64,000 bases of DNA from Ensifer adhaerens (GCF_002007205.1 NZ_LAZS01000005.1:1178001-1242000); one strand, 5' to 3'. Shown: positions 1 through 8,286, counted from the first letter of the stretch. Notes: generated by a model from the letters alone, not told the origin. A program made the numbers and translations.

Positions 1-956
1 TATCGGAATTTGAGTTCCGGCATGTCGTCGAAGTTCATGCCGTAGATGCCGGCAATCGCCGTCGGCACGGCGAGGATCGCGGCCCAGGACGCCAGCTTGC
101 GGGAAATCTCCGTCTGCTCCGATTGCCCGACCATCAGGCTCGCCTCGAAGGTGAAGGCCAGGACCTCGCGCAAGGCGTCGATATCCTCCTGCACGCGACG
201 CACGTGGTCCGTCACGTCGCGGAAGAGCGGCTGCAGGGCCGCATCCATGCCGGGCAGATCGATATGCTCATGCCGTCGGCAGACGTCGACGAGCGGCACG
301 ACCGCGTTGCGCAGCCTGAGCAGATTGCGCCGCATCAGATAGAGGCGTTCGATGTCGCCCTTGACCAGCCGCTCCCTGAGCAGCCGGTCCTCCAGCTCCT
401 CGACTTCCTCATGGATCGCCTCGATCACCGGCATGTAGTTGTCGACGATGAAGTCGAGGATCGAATAGAGGATGTAGTTCTCGCCATGAGCAAGGGCCGT
501 CGGCGAAGCCTCGCAGCGCTGGCGAACGGCCATGTAGGAGGTCGAGGCGCCGTGCCTGACGGAGACGACGTAGCCGCGACCGACGAACAGATGGGTCTCG
601 CCAAAGGCGATCTCGTCGCCGACCATGTGGGCGGTGCGGGCAACGACGAAGATCGAGTCGCCGTAGATTTCCAGTTTCGGCCGCTGGTGCGCCTTGCAGG
701 CGTCCTCGATCGCCAGGTCGTGCAGGTCGAATTCCTGCTGTATCTGCCTCAGCAGATCCGCATCGGGCTCATGCAGGCCAATCCAGATCACCGTGCCCGG
801 GCGTTCCCGCCACTTGCCGGAGTCTTCGATGCGAATGTCGCGCACGCGCACGCCGTTCTCGTAGACGGCCGCGGCAACGACGCCTGGTCTCTGCTCCGAT
901 TGCGGCACGTCTCCGTCGGACTGCGGCACAACCCTGTTCGTCAGCTCCAGTCCCAT
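1..956 (-). CDS. corA: CorA-family magnesium/cobalt transport protein (3' end beyond window)
   Basis: Inner-membrane divalent cation channel of the CorA family, normally a homopentamer that takes up Mg2+ or Co2+. The protein starts with MGLELTNRVVPQ at an ATG (956) preceded by the strong site GGGAGGG. A long cytosolic domain of about 290 residues follows, and the reading frame reaches the signature YGMNFDDMPEL at the window edge. That GMN motif closes the first transmembrane helix, so the second helix and the C-terminus lie outside the window. It is divergent from sthA, with about 200 bp between the starts. The family call is firm from the GMN motif; which metal is carried cannot be read from the sequence. 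Confidence 0.9.
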   Translation of the reverse strand, partial: MGLELTNRVVPQSDGDVPQSEQRPGVVAAAVYENGVRVRDIRIEDSGKWRERPGTVIWIGLHEPDADLLRQIQQEFDLHDLAIEDACKAHQRPKLEIYGDSIFVVARTAHMVGDEIAFGETHLFVGRGYVVSVRHGASTSYMAVRQRCEASPTALAHGENYILYSILDFIVDNYMPVIEAIHEEVEELEDRLLRERLVKGDIERLYLMRRNLLRLRNAVVPLVDVCRRHEHIDLPGMDAALQPLFRDVTDHVRRVQEDIDALREVLAFTFEASLMVGQSEQTEISRKLASWAAILAVPTAIAGIYGMNFDDMPELKFR

Positions 957-1158
957 CGCGACCCTCCCAGGCGAATACGACACCGATGGGCTCGGCATGT
1001 CGTAACGAAGCCAAGCTTACGCGCATTCCCTTATATATTCTCATCTGGCTGTTTCGGCTATGAAAACCACTTCATCAAATCGTGCCATTGACGGTATAGA
1101 GGCTTGCAAGCGAGAGTTTTCGCGGCGCACAAGATTCCACCTTCTAACGGAAACGCAC

Positions 1159-2574
1159 ATGAACCAGTTCGATCTCATCGTTGTCGGAAGCGGACCTGCC
1201 GGCCGCCGCGGCGCCATCCAGGCGGCCAAGCTCGGCAAGAAGGTTCTCGTCATCGAACAGGGAAAACGTGTCGGTGGCGTTTCGGTTCATACCGGCACGA
1301 TCCCCTCCAAGACCTTGCGCGAGACGGCGCTCAATCTTTCGGGCTGGCGCGAGCGCGGTTTCTACGGACGCTCCTATCGCGTCAAGCAGGAGATCAGCGC
1401 CGACGATCTCAGACAACGGCTGATCATCACCCTCAATCACGAGGTCGAGGTTCTCGAACATCAGTTCGCGCGCAACCGCGTGCAGCAGATGCGCGGCAAG
1501 GCAAGCTTCGTCGACCCGACCACGCTTGAGGTCGTCAAGGACGACGGCGAGACCATGCTCGTCTCCGGCACCAGCATCATGCTCGCCGTCGGGACCAAAC
1601 CCTTCCGCCCGGACTACATGCCGTTCGACGGCAAGACCGTGCTCGACAGCGACGAACTCCTCGATATCGCGACCCTGCCGCGCTCGCTGGTGGTGATCGG
1701 CGCCGGCGTCGTCGGCATCGAATACGCGACGATCTTCAGCGCGCTCGACACGCAAGTGACGGTCATCGATCCGAAGACGACGATGCTCGACTTCATCGAC
1801 AAGGAAATCGTCGAGGACTTCATCTATCAGCTGCGCGACCGCAACATGAAGCTGCACCTTGGCCAGAAGGCCGACACGGTCGAGCGGCTCGACGACGGTA
1901 AGGTGCTACTAACGCTAGACAACGGCCGCAAGATCACAACCGACATGGTGCTTTTCGCCGCCGGTCGCATGGGCGCGACCGATACGCTGAACCTTCCGGC
2001 AGCAGGCCTCGAGGCCGACAACCGCGGGCGCCTCAAGGTCAACCCCGAAACGTTCCAGACCTCCGTGCCGAACATCTACGCCGCCGGCGACGTCGTCGGC
2101 TTCCCGAGCCTTGCCTCGACCTCGATGGAACAGGGCCGCATCGCGGCCCGCGTCGCCATCGGCGCGATTGCCATGGAGCCGCAGAAGTATTTCCCCTACG
2201 GCATCTATGCCGTTCCGGAAATTTCCACCTGCGGGCTTTCGGAGGAAGAGGTCAAGGAACGCGGAATCCCTTACGAATGTGGCATTGCCCGCTTCCGCGA
2301 GACCTCGCGCGGCCACATCATGGGTCTCGATTCGGGCCTGTTGAAAATGATCTTCTCGCTGAAGACCCGCCGCCTGCTCGGCGTCCACATCATCGGCGAA
2401 GGCGCAACGGAGCTGGTTCACATCGGCCAGGCCGTGTTGAACCTCAAGGGTACGGTCGAATACTTCGTCGAAAACACCTTCAACTACCCGACGCTCGCCG
2501 AAGCCTACAAGATCGCCGGCCTCGATGCCTGGAACCGCATGGGCGAGATCAAGCAGGAAGTGCCGAAAGCGTAA
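1159..2574 (+). CDS. sthA: Soluble pyridine nucleotide transhydrogenase (Si-specific NAD(P)+ transhydrogenase)
   Basis: Cytosolic FAD enzyme that moves reducing equivalents between NADPH and NAD+. The N-terminal FAD site GSGPAGRRGA lies at about residues 11-20, a second dinucleotide motif IGAGVVGIEYA near residue 180, and the FAD-contact motif YAAGDVVGFPS near residue 315. It has the fold of dihydrolipoamide dehydrogenase, but the redox cysteine pair is replaced by GGVSVHTGTIPSKTLRE; this absence separates SthA from lipoamide dehydrogenase and glutathione reductase. The 471-residue length fits SthA (about 466). The frame is open upstream to 1060, but the ATG at 1159 gives the canonical MNQFDLIVVGSG start. 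No clear terminator follows. Confidence 0.95.
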   Translation: MNQFDLIVVGSGPAGRRGAIQAAKLGKKVLVIEQGKRVGGVSVHTGTIPSKTLRETALNLSGWRERGFYGRSYRVKQEISADDLRQRLIITLNHEVEVLEHQFARNRVQQMRGKASFVDPTTLEVVKDDGETMLVSGTSIMLAVGTKPFRPDYMPFDGKTVLDSDELLDIATLPRSLVVIGAGVVGIEYATIFSALDTQVTVIDPKTTMLDFIDKEIVEDFIYQLRDRNMKLHLGQKADTVERLDDGKVLLTLDNGRKITTDMVLFAAGRMGATDTLNLPAAGLEADNRGRLKVNPETFQTSVPNIYAAGDVVGFPSLASTSMEQGRIAARVAIGAIAMEPQKYFPYGIYAVPEISTCGLSEEEVKERGIPYECGIARFRETSRGHIMGLDSGLLKMIFSLKTRRLLGVHIIGEGATELVHIGQAVLNLKGTVEYFVENTFNYPTLAEAYKIAGLDAWNRMGEIKQEVPKA

Positions 2575-2771
2575 GCTGCTGACGACATAGCCGGGGCTCA
2601 TCGAGAACGACGACGCCGTTAGACAGACTCCGACACGCGAGGAGCGCAGTGCCCTCACCTGTCGAAGTCTGCACGTCCAGCTCGCGAACCGGCGCGCAGA
2701 AACTGCGTCCATCTCCCAGATGCCTGCGAATCGGGTAGTTTCCCCTCTCCTGAGGAAGAGACACGAACGCC

Positions 2772-3575
2772 ATGCGCATCCTTTCGCTCAATGCCTGGGG
2801 CGGCAAGCTCCATTCGCCGTTGATAAACTACCTCGCGGGCGTCGACGCCGATGTTCTCTGCCTGCAGGAAATCGCCCGCTCACCGACGACAAGGGCCGAG
2901 TGGCTGACCTATCGCGATGGTGACCTCGAACTGCCGCAGCGAGCCAACCTCTTCGACGAGATCGCGGCAGCACTTCCAGGCCATGACGGCTTCTTCTGCC
3001 CGACGGCGCGAGGCACGCTCTTCGACGACGACCGGCTTGTGGCCTCAGAATTCGGGCTTGCAACCTTTGTCCGGCGATCTCTTTCCGTCATCGGCCAGGC
3101 CCTCGGCTTCGTGCATGGCAGCTTCTCGTCCGGCGGATGGGGGCCACACCCGCGCGCGCGCAATGCGCATTGCATCCGCCTGTTCGACCATGACGCCGGC
3201 ACGACAATCACCATTGCGCAGATGCACGGTCTCAGGGAGGTCGGCGGCAAGCATGACACGCCGGCAAGGCAAGCGCAGGCAAGCGCATTGGCGGACCTCA
3301 TCCGCCGGGTATGGCCGGGCAACGAGCGGCTCGTCGTGTGCGGCGATTTCAACGTGCTGCCCGGCAGCTCCACGTTTCAGGTACTCGGCGAACTGGGGCT
3401 GACGGACCTCGTGGTCTCGCGCGGGCACGAGGACACGCGGACCTCGCACTATACGAAGGATGGTCGCTTTGCCGACTATCTTCTGGTCAACGAGCAGGTC
3501 GATATCGCAGGTTTCGATGTCGTCGCCCAGCCGGAAGTCTCCGACCATCGAGCGCTCCTGCTCGACATCGCTTAG
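2772..3575 (+). CDS. Endonuclease/exonuclease/phosphatase (EEP) family hydrolase
   Basis: A 267-residue member of the metal-dependent EEP superfamily (DNase I, exonuclease III and sphingomyelinase fold). Visible fold motifs are RILSLNAWGG at the N-terminus, DVLCLQEIA with the metal-binding Glu, CGDFNVLPGS with the catalytic Asp-Asn pair, and the terminal VSDHRALLLDI with the Asp-His pair. No signal peptide or extra domain is visible, so it is probably cytosolic. The superfamily is certain but the substrate (nucleic acid, phospholipid or inositol phosphate) is not. It stands alone between sthA and the convergent tig gene and probably shares the hairpin terminator at about 3690. Confidence 0.85.
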   Translation: MRILSLNAWGGKLHSPLINYLAGVDADVLCLQEIARSPTTRAEWLTYRDGDLELPQRANLFDEIAAALPGHDGFFCPTARGTLFDDDRLVASEFGLATFVRRSLSVIGQALGFVHGSFSSGGWGPHPRARNAHCIRLFDHDAGTTITIAQMHGLREVGGKHDTPARQAQASALADLIRRVWPGNERLVVCGDFNVLPGSSTFQVLGELGLTDLVVSRGHEDTRTSHYTKDGRFADYLLVNEQVDIAGFDVVAQPEVSDHRALLLDIA

Positions 3576-3677
3576 AGCGGTTTTGTTGCCGTTGGACGAC
3601 GCCTCGAGAAGCGCGAAGTCCGACCGGTGACGGCGTGGCATTTCAGTATTTTCGCCGGGCAGAAACGCCCAAACGAA

Positions 3678-3707
3678 GAAGGCCCCGCCGCGAGCGGCAG
3701 GGCCTTT
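3678..3707. terminator. Hairpin terminator between tig and the EEP hydrolase
   Basis: The inverted repeat AAGGCCCCGCCGC / GCGGCAGGGCCTT has a 3-base loop. Read on the minus strand it is followed by TCTTCGTTT, so it fits best as the tig terminator. It may also serve the convergent plus-strand hydrolase gene. Confidence 0.7.
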
Positions 3708-3730
3708 CAATTCTCAAGGCTTCGACCCGA

Positions 3731-5209
3731 TTACTCGGCGCTGTCGTCAGCGGCCTTCTTCTTGGCCGGAGCCTTCTTCTTCGGAGCGGCAGCTTCTTCG
3801 CCTTCGGCGGCTTCAGCCTTGGCAGCGGCCTTCTTCTTGGCCGGAGCCTTCTTGGCAGCCTTGCCTTCGCCCTCTTCGTCGTCAGCCGTCAGCTCTTCCT
3901 TGGAAACCGTCTTGTCGGTTACCGAGATTTCGCCGAGCAGATGGTCGACGACCTTTTCTTCGAACAGCGGAGCGCGCAGCGATGCGGCAGCGCCGGGGGT
4001 GTTCTTGAAGTAATCGAGGATCTGCTTTTCCTGGCCCGGGAACTGGCGGAGCTGTTCGAACAGCGAACGCTGCAGTTCGTCGTCGCTGACCTGAACGCCG
4101 GCCTTCTCGCCGATTTCCGAGAGAACGAGGCCGAGGCGAACGCGACGCTCAGCGAGCTTGCGGTATTCGGCGCGGGCTTCTTCTTCGGTGGTCTCTTCGT
4201 CAGCGAAGGTCTTGCCGGCCTGCTGCAGGTCGGTGTTGATCTGGCGCCAGATGTTTTCGAATTCGGCTTCGACGAGGCGCTCCGGCGTTTCGAACTGGTA
4301 GAGTTCGTCGAGCTGGTCGAGGATCTGACGCTTGACCTTCTGACGGGTCAGGTTGCCGTACTGGCTTTCGATCTGGCCGCGAACGATTTCCTTCAGCTTG
4401 TCAGCCGATTCGAGGCCGAGCTTGGTGGCCAGTTCGTCGTTGATTTCGATCTCCTGGGCGGCGGCAACGTCCTTGACGGTGATGTCGAAGGTCGCTTCCT
4501 TGCCGGCGAGGTTTGCAGCCGGGTATTCAGCCGGGAAGGTAACGGTGATGACCTTCTCGTCGCCAGCCTTGAGACCGACGAGCTGCTCTTCGAAGCCCGG
4601 GATGAAGCGGTTGGAGCCGAGAACCAGCTCAGCGTCTTCGTCCTTGCCGCCGTCGAAGGCTACGCCGTCGACCTTGCCGAGGTAATCGATCGTGACGCGG
4701 TCGCCGTTGGCGGCCTTGCCCTTCTTGGATTCGTAGCTGCGGGCGCTTTCGGCGATCTTCAGGATCTGCTCGGTGACTTCATCTTCAGCAATCTCGACGA
4801 CTTCGCGGGTCACCTTGATGCCGCTGACGTCCTTGAGTTCGATCGCCGGAATGATTTCGTAGGCAACGGTAAACTCGAGGTCGGCTTCAGCGTTGAGGAT
4901 CTTGTCGGCTTCGGCCTCGTCCTCGGTCATCGCGATTTCCGGCTGGGTCGCCGACTTTTCGCCACGGCCCGACAGGATCTCGGTCGGCTTGTCGCGGACG
5001 ATCTCGTTGACCAGGTCAGCCATGATCGACTTGCCGTAGACCTTCTTCAGATGCGCAACCGGCACCTTGCCCGGACGGAAGCCGTTGATCTTCACACGGT
5101 CCTTCACTTCGGCCAGACGCTCGTTCATCCGAGCTTCCATGTCCTTGGCCGGGATAACGACCTTGAGTTCGCGCTTCAGCCCTTGAGCGAGCGTTTCGAT
5201 AACCTGCAT
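3731..5209 (-). CDS. tig: Trigger factor, ribosome-associated chaperone and peptidyl-prolyl isomerase
   Basis: Binds ribosomal protein L23 at the exit tunnel and shields nascent chains. The ribosome-docking signature GFRPGKVP is near residue 45. A central FKBP-type PPIase domain ([19 protein letters not shown], about residues 165-185) is followed by the helical C-terminal chaperone domain. The ATG at 5209 has an AAGG site 8 bases upstream and gives the family start [15 protein letters not shown]; an in-frame TTG two codons earlier is less likely. Length is 492 residues against 432 in E. coli. The extra length is a low-complexity tail with two [13 protein letters not shown]-like repeats rich in Lys, Ala and Glu, seen in rhizobial trigger factors and of unknown use. 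Confidence 0.97.
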   Translation of the reverse strand: MQVIETLAQGLKRELKVVIPAKDMEARMNERLAEVKDRVKINGFRPGKVPVAHLKKVYGKSIMADLVNEIVRDKPTEILSGRGEKSATQPEIAMTEDEAEADKILNAEADLEFTVAYEIIPAIELKDVSGIKVTREVVEIAEDEVTEQILKIAESARSYESKKGKAANGDRVTIDYLGKVDGVAFDGGKDEDAELVLGSNRFIPGFEEQLVGLKAGDEKVITVTFPAEYPAANLAGKEATFDITVKDVAAAQEIEINDELATKLGLESADKLKEIVRGQIESQYGNLTRQKVKRQILDQLDELYQFETPERLVEAEFENIWRQINTDLQQAGKTFADEETTEEEARAEYRKLAERRVRLGLVLSEIGEKAGVQVSDDELQRSLFEQLRQFPGQEKQILDYFKNTPGAAASLRAPLFEEKVVDHLLGEISVTDKTVSKEELTADDEEGEGKAAKKAPAKKKAAAKAEAAEGEEAAAPKKKAPAKKKAADDSAE

Positions 5210-5388
5210 GTTCAAACCTTCATTTCACGTTGACTGTGCTCTTCCCCTTCGAAAGGTCTGGCGAGCACGTGAGCCGATCCATTTGCCGGGAGTGGCTTTA
5301 CGCAGTTCTGCAACCGTTTTGCAAGCAAAATGGCACTCCAGCCGCCTTCATCCTCGCAGAATCCGGACTTTGGGCGCGATCGCTGATC

Positions 5389-5473
<85 letters not shown>

Positions 5474-5656
5474 GTTCAGACAATCGCACCGCCTGACCGT
5501 ATTCCCGCAAGACCAACCAGCGGAATACCGCGGATACAATGGGCATGCTGAAAGTTCAGGGCTTTCCCGAGCGCGGCGTCTCTATATCACTCGTTCTCGC
5601 GGGATCAAAGGGAAAATGCGGGAATTCCACGGCCGATCGGACACCCCGGGTGCGTA

Positions 5657-6244
5657 TCAATAGAGAGGTTCTTCGTAGACCGGGCTTCCATTGACCGCGA
5701 TCTCGCGGATCTGCGCCTTTCCCCTGGCGTCGACGCGTATGTTGACCGAGAGCGCCTCGGCGTTGCGCGCCTCTTCCAGCGTCCGCCCCTCGCCTTCCGG
5801 CACATAGAAGCGCTCGATCCCGTATTCGACATTGACGGACGATGGGGAGGACGAGGGATAGTAGACAAACGGCAAGGAGCGAAGGACGATGCTGTCGCCG
5901 GCCGGGCTAAGCGGCTGGAAGGACGCTTCGGTCGCGGCCCAGAAGCCGTCGAGCTGCTTTTCCAGGCGAACGTAGACCTGCGCCTCTTCCGTCTCCTTCG
6001 GCGTATCGCCCTTGAACAATTCCGGCTGGAGCCTGGAAATATCGTAGCTCAAGATCACATAATCGCCCCGAAGCAGATCACGCGGATCGACAGGCACGGT
6101 CTTCAGCAGCACGTCACGGCCGCTTCTGAGGATCGAAGCCCTGCCCTCTATCATGTAGCCAAGCGCCGCCGTCTGCACGCCCGCAACCAACAGGGCCGCG
6201 AGCAGCGGGTTCAGCCAACGGGATTTCTGCTCCGACTTCGTCAT
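5657..6244 (-). CDS. GDYXXLXY domain-containing membrane protein
   Basis: A 195-residue protein with one N-terminal membrane segment (about residues 11-30, WLNPLLAALLVAGVQTAALG), then a domain outside the cytoplasm containing the family signature GDYVILSYDI near residue 60. The biochemical role of the family is not known. The gene overlaps the upstream DUF2157 gene by 4 bases (ATGA), so the two are almost surely translated together; this pairing is typical of the family and suggests a membrane complex. The start is the ATG within the overlap. No terminator is obvious after the stop. Confidence 0.85.
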   Translation of the reverse strand: MTKSEQKSRWLNPLLAALLVAGVQTAALGYMIEGRASILRSGRDVLLKTVPVDPRDLLRGDYVILSYDISRLQPELFKGDTPKETEEAQVYVRLEKQLDGFWAATEASFQPLSPAGDSIVLRSLPFVYYPSSSPSSVNVEYGIERFYVPEGEGRTLEEARNAEALSVNIRVDARGKAQIREIAVNGSPVYEEPLY

Positions 6245-7350
6245 TGTGGCGCCTCCGTCCGGCGCGCATTCGCCAAGTGGCCTTCGATGCGGATGACGAT
6301 CCAGGCGATGCCTGCAACGACCAAGCCCGAAATCAGGAAGAAGCCTGACGTGCCGAGCATCGAGCCGAGGGTTTCGAAGGCAAGATAAAGTAGCTCGCCG
6401 GCAAAGGCCACGTAGCCGAGATAGCGCACCGCCCCGTTTTGCGCGCCGGCAAGCGCGATCCCGAGAAGAGCCACCAGCAACGTGCCTGCCCCGGTCAGGA
6501 CCTCCGTCGCCAGCCCCTCTGCCTCATATTGAAGGGTCGTGAAACCGAGCAGGGCCAGCGCGAAGGAATAGAAGGCGGGCGCCGAACCGGCATCGACCGC
6601 CAGAGCGCGAAGTGGCGAACCGGGCAGCGTCGCCGCCAGAAAGGCCAGGAGACCGAACGCCGCAAGGCCACCGGCAAAGGCGACCGACGCGTTGTCGAGG
6701 TAAAGCCAGGCGAGCCACGACAGGACGAGCAGATAGGCGAGATGACGGGCTCGGTCGGCGGCCGTGAAGCGGACCAGCAGAACGACGATCACGGCGAGCG
6801 CCGGAACGGACCACATGCGCCAGTCCGGCGTGGCGCTGAACCCGTCGTCTTTCAGCACCGTCCCGAAATAGAACCAGGCAAGCCCGCCCGCAACTGCGGC
6901 CATTGCTGCGGAGCGAAATGCCAGGGCGGAGAGGACGGCGCCGGCAAACCACAGCAGCGCGGCATCGGCCGCGTCCCCCGACAGGTGATACATCTGCCCG
7001 ATAAGTGCGATGCCGCCACCGAAAGCAGACGCCCCCAAAACGAGCGCCGCTGCGGCGAGTGTCGTTCGGCCGGTCTTAATCAGCCAGGCGGCGGCGAAAT
7101 GGAAGCCCCAGACCAGGGCGACGATGCCGGCCACCCGCGCAAGGCGCGGCAGCGCCTCCCAGTTGGCGGCGACAAGCAGGAGGATTGAAGCGGACAACAG
7201 GAGCGCGGCGAGAATGAGCAGGACGCGCCCGGCCCGGAACGTCGACTCGCGACCGTCATACTCGGCCAGCATTGCGCGTGCCGCATTCTCCTGCAGCAGT
7301 CCCTTGTCGATCCAGTGCTTGAAGTCTCGTTCGAGACGCGCGCGGTACAT
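6241..7350 (-). CDS. DUF2157 domain-containing polytopic membrane protein
   Basis: A 369-residue integral membrane protein. The first 40 or so residues are soluble and include the DUF2157 signature (LERDFKHWIDKGLLQ, then AARAMLAEYDGRE). About ten hydrophobic segments follow from residue 40 to the end, for example VLLILAALLLSASILLLVA. It is the first gene of a two-gene operon with the GDYXXLXY protein (4-base overlap). No catalytic motif is visible and the function is unknown. The 5' side faces the small-RNA locus, which is transcribed divergently. Confidence 0.85.
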   Translation of the reverse strand: MYRARLERDFKHWIDKGLLQENAARAMLAEYDGRESTFRAGRVLLILAALLLSASILLLVAANWEALPRLARVAGIVALVWGFHFAAAWLIKTGRTTLAAAALVLGASAFGGGIALIGQMYHLSGDAADAALLWFAGAVLSALAFRSAAMAAVAGGLAWFYFGTVLKDDGFSATPDWRMWSVPALAVIVVLLVRFTAADRARHLAYLLVLSWLAWLYLDNASVAFAGGLAAFGLLAFLAATLPGSPLRALAVDAGSAPAFYSFALALLGFTTLQYEAEGLATEVLTGAGTLLVALLGIALAGAQNGAVRYLGYVAFAGELLYLAFETLGSMLGTSGFFLISGLVVAGIAWIVIRIEGHLANARRTEAPQ

Positions 7351-7500
7351 CCTGCCCCCAGCCTAGAATCCGATGCTTGAAATGGTTCGGTTCAGCTCCC
7401 AACTAACCACGTATCGGCGCGGAAACACAATCGCCCTGCAGGAATTGCGCACCAAACCGATGAGGACGAATGAACGGCTTGCGCAATGCGCATATCTTCC
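7351..7500. other. Intergenic start of the small-RNA locus
   Basis: I see no gene in this stretch. It holds the divergent promoter region for the DUF2157 operon on the minus side and leads into the small-RNA locus on the plus side. The gap to the next large gene (trmFO) is about 1.75 kb, filled by two small RNAs and two DUF1127 genes. Confidence 0.6.
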
Positions 7501-7524
7501 ATGCGGATATTGCACTGCACAAAT
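7501..7524 (+). promoter_or_regulatory. TGCA-rich upstream element, copy 1
   Basis: ATGCGG, four bases, then TGCACTGCACAAAT. The 14-base core is repeated exactly at 8735-8748, also preceded by ATGCGG. The CTGCAC part coincides with the proposed -35 box of the promoter at 7515-7543. The core starts about 140 bp before the first hairpin of small RNA 1. Its role as a binding site is inferred. Confidence 0.4.
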
Positions 7525-7543
7525 CGATTTAAAGGTCCTATAT
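7515..7543 (+). promoter_or_regulatory. Candidate sigma-70 promoter for leader ORF and small RNA 1
   Basis: CTGCAC at 7515-7520 and CTATAT at 7538-7543 are 17 bases apart. CTATAT matches the -10 form common in Sinorhizobium and the -35 matches CTTGAC at 4 of 6 bases. Predicted start is near 7550, which would give about 100 bases of leader before the first hairpin. This is a prediction only; the mature RNA could also arise by processing. Confidence 0.4.
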
Positions 7544-7569
7544 TCAAATCATCAAAGGCGAACGAAGGC

Positions 7570-7620
7570 ATGAAGCCAGACGGTCGCCGGCGGAAATGGC
7601 CAACCGCCTCAGTTTTCTGA
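7570..7620 (+). CDS. Possible 16-codon leader peptide upstream of small RNA 1
   Basis: ATG at 7570 opens MKPDGRRRKWPTASVF and stops at TGA 7618-7620, about 30 bases before the first hairpin. AAAGG lies 11 bases upstream of the ATG, with a second purine run closer to it. It is rich in Arg/Lys. It does not match the DUF1127 signature. In Rhodobacter a small DUF1127-type ORF precedes the CCUCCUCCC-motif RNAs on one transcript, so a short ORF in this position is worth recording, but chance is a real alternative. Confidence 0.25.
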   Translation: MKPDGRRRKWPTASVF

Positions 7621-7639
7621 GAAAGGCCCGGGCAGAACC

Positions 7640-7774
7640 CGACGGAATTCGGACGAGCGCACTCCTCCTCCCAGCGCTCTTCCGATCAGATTGGCAACAC
7701 TCCTCCTCCCAGTTGCCAATCACTCCTAATGACGCTCGCTGGACCTCCTCCCCCAGCGGGCGTTATTCTTTTTT
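7640..7774 (+). ncRNA. Small RNA 1 with three anti-Shine-Dalgarno hairpins (cuckoo / CCUCCUCCC-motif family)
   Basis: Three consecutive hairpins. Hairpin 1 (7650-7684) pairs CGGACGAGCGC with GCGCTCTTCCG, one mismatch. Hairpin 2 (7689-7721) pairs GATTGGCAAC perfectly with GTTGCCAATC. Hairpin 3 (7732-7763) pairs ACGCTCGCTGG with CCAGCGGGCGT and is followed by TTATTCTTTTTT, a Rho-independent terminator. Every loop contains CCTCCTCCC, complementary to Shine-Dalgarno sequences. Two to four hairpins each showing this motif define the cuckoo RNA family of Alphaproteobacteria, which includes the Rhodobacter CcsR RNAs and often sits near DUF1127 genes, as here. The exact 5' end is uncertain. A role in sequestering RNA-binding regulators or blocking ribosome binding sites is inferred. 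Confidence 0.8.
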
Positions 7775-7813
7775 CGACCCCCCTTTCCACAAAGAAGCCT
7801 GCGTCTGCGCATC

Positions 7814-7830
7814 TGCACAATATTCGTGCA
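7814..7830 (+). promoter_or_regulatory. TGCA-rich upstream element, copy 2 (dyad)
   Basis: TGCAC-AATATTC-GTGCA, an inverted repeat with 5-base arms, begins about 120 bp before the first hairpin of small RNA 2. It shares CTGCACAA with copies 1 and 4. A binding role is inferred from its recurrence. Confidence 0.35.
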
Positions 7831-7927
7831 TAATTTCGTTGCGCCTGCTCTCTGCCATGCGCTGGATGCATAGGTGCCATTCTGGAACAGCGCTACCCTT
7901 CCGCCCTGCTCCATACTATCTTCAACT

Positions 7928-8060
7928 CATCGATCGGGGCGGCGCACTCCTCCTCCCAGCGCCCCTCGATTTGGATCGGCGACACTCCTCCTCCCGGTTG
8001 CCGATCAGAACAAAGCGACGCTCGCTGGATCTCCTCCCCCAGCGAGCGTTGTTTGTTTTT
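7928..8060 (+). ncRNA. Small RNA 2 with three anti-Shine-Dalgarno hairpins (cuckoo / CCUCCUCCC-motif family)
   Basis: Paralogue of small RNA 1, about 280 bp downstream on the same strand. Hairpin 1 (7933-7970) pairs ATCGGGG-C-GGCGC with GCGCCCCTCGAT with one bulged C. Hairpin 2 (7974-8006) pairs GATCGGCGAC with GTTGCCGATC. Hairpin 3 (8018-8049) pairs ACGCTCGCTGG perfectly with CCAGCGAGCGT and leads into TTGTTTGTTTTT. Loops 1 and 2 carry CCTCCTCCC; loop 3 has TCTCCTCCC, one base different. Stems differ between the two copies while loops and terminator stay the same, as expected if the loop is the working part. A -10-like CTATCT at 7916-7921 would place a start near 7928, but no convincing -35 precedes it. 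Confidence 0.8.
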
Positions 8061-8154
8061 GGTCCCAGATTTCGGGCAGCATCCCCAGCCGCTAAAACTC
8101 GATTTTTGCCACGCGTTCTAACGTCACCCGCGATCGCACCATGGCGCAGAGGCT

Positions 8155-8180
8155 TGCACGGTCTGCATGGGTGCGATGCA
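8155..8180 (+). promoter_or_regulatory. TGCA-rich upstream element, copy 3
   Basis: TGCAC, TGCAT and GTGCGATGCA follow within 26 bases, about 130 bp before the start of the first DUF1127 gene. It is the least similar of the four elements. A CTATAT (-10 form) lies downstream at 8212-8217, about 70 bases before the ATG; its -35 is weak. Confidence 0.3.
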
Positions 8181-8286
8181 GCATTGTCTCTGTAACTTCT
8201 GCTCAAAACGACTATATTCCAGAGCATCAGATGACGGCCAGCAAGAGAGATGAGCGCTGGCACACGACCCTAGAAAGGATAGGATC

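Noticed and set aside
7640-8060. Assignment of the tandem RNAs to the alpha-r15/AbcR family
   Set aside because: AbcR RNAs are also tandem in rhizobia and have anti-Shine-Dalgarno loops, but the repetition of CCUCCUCCC in every hairpin and the DUF1127 neighbours fit the cuckoo/CcsR family better; AbcR genes are usually beside a LysR-type regulator, which is absent here.
7596-8195. 199-codon plus-strand ORF across the two small RNAs
   Set aside because: Its repeated Leu-Leu-Leu-Pro stretches are simply the CTCCTCCTCCC loops read as codons, it has no ribosome binding site, and it crosses two terminators.
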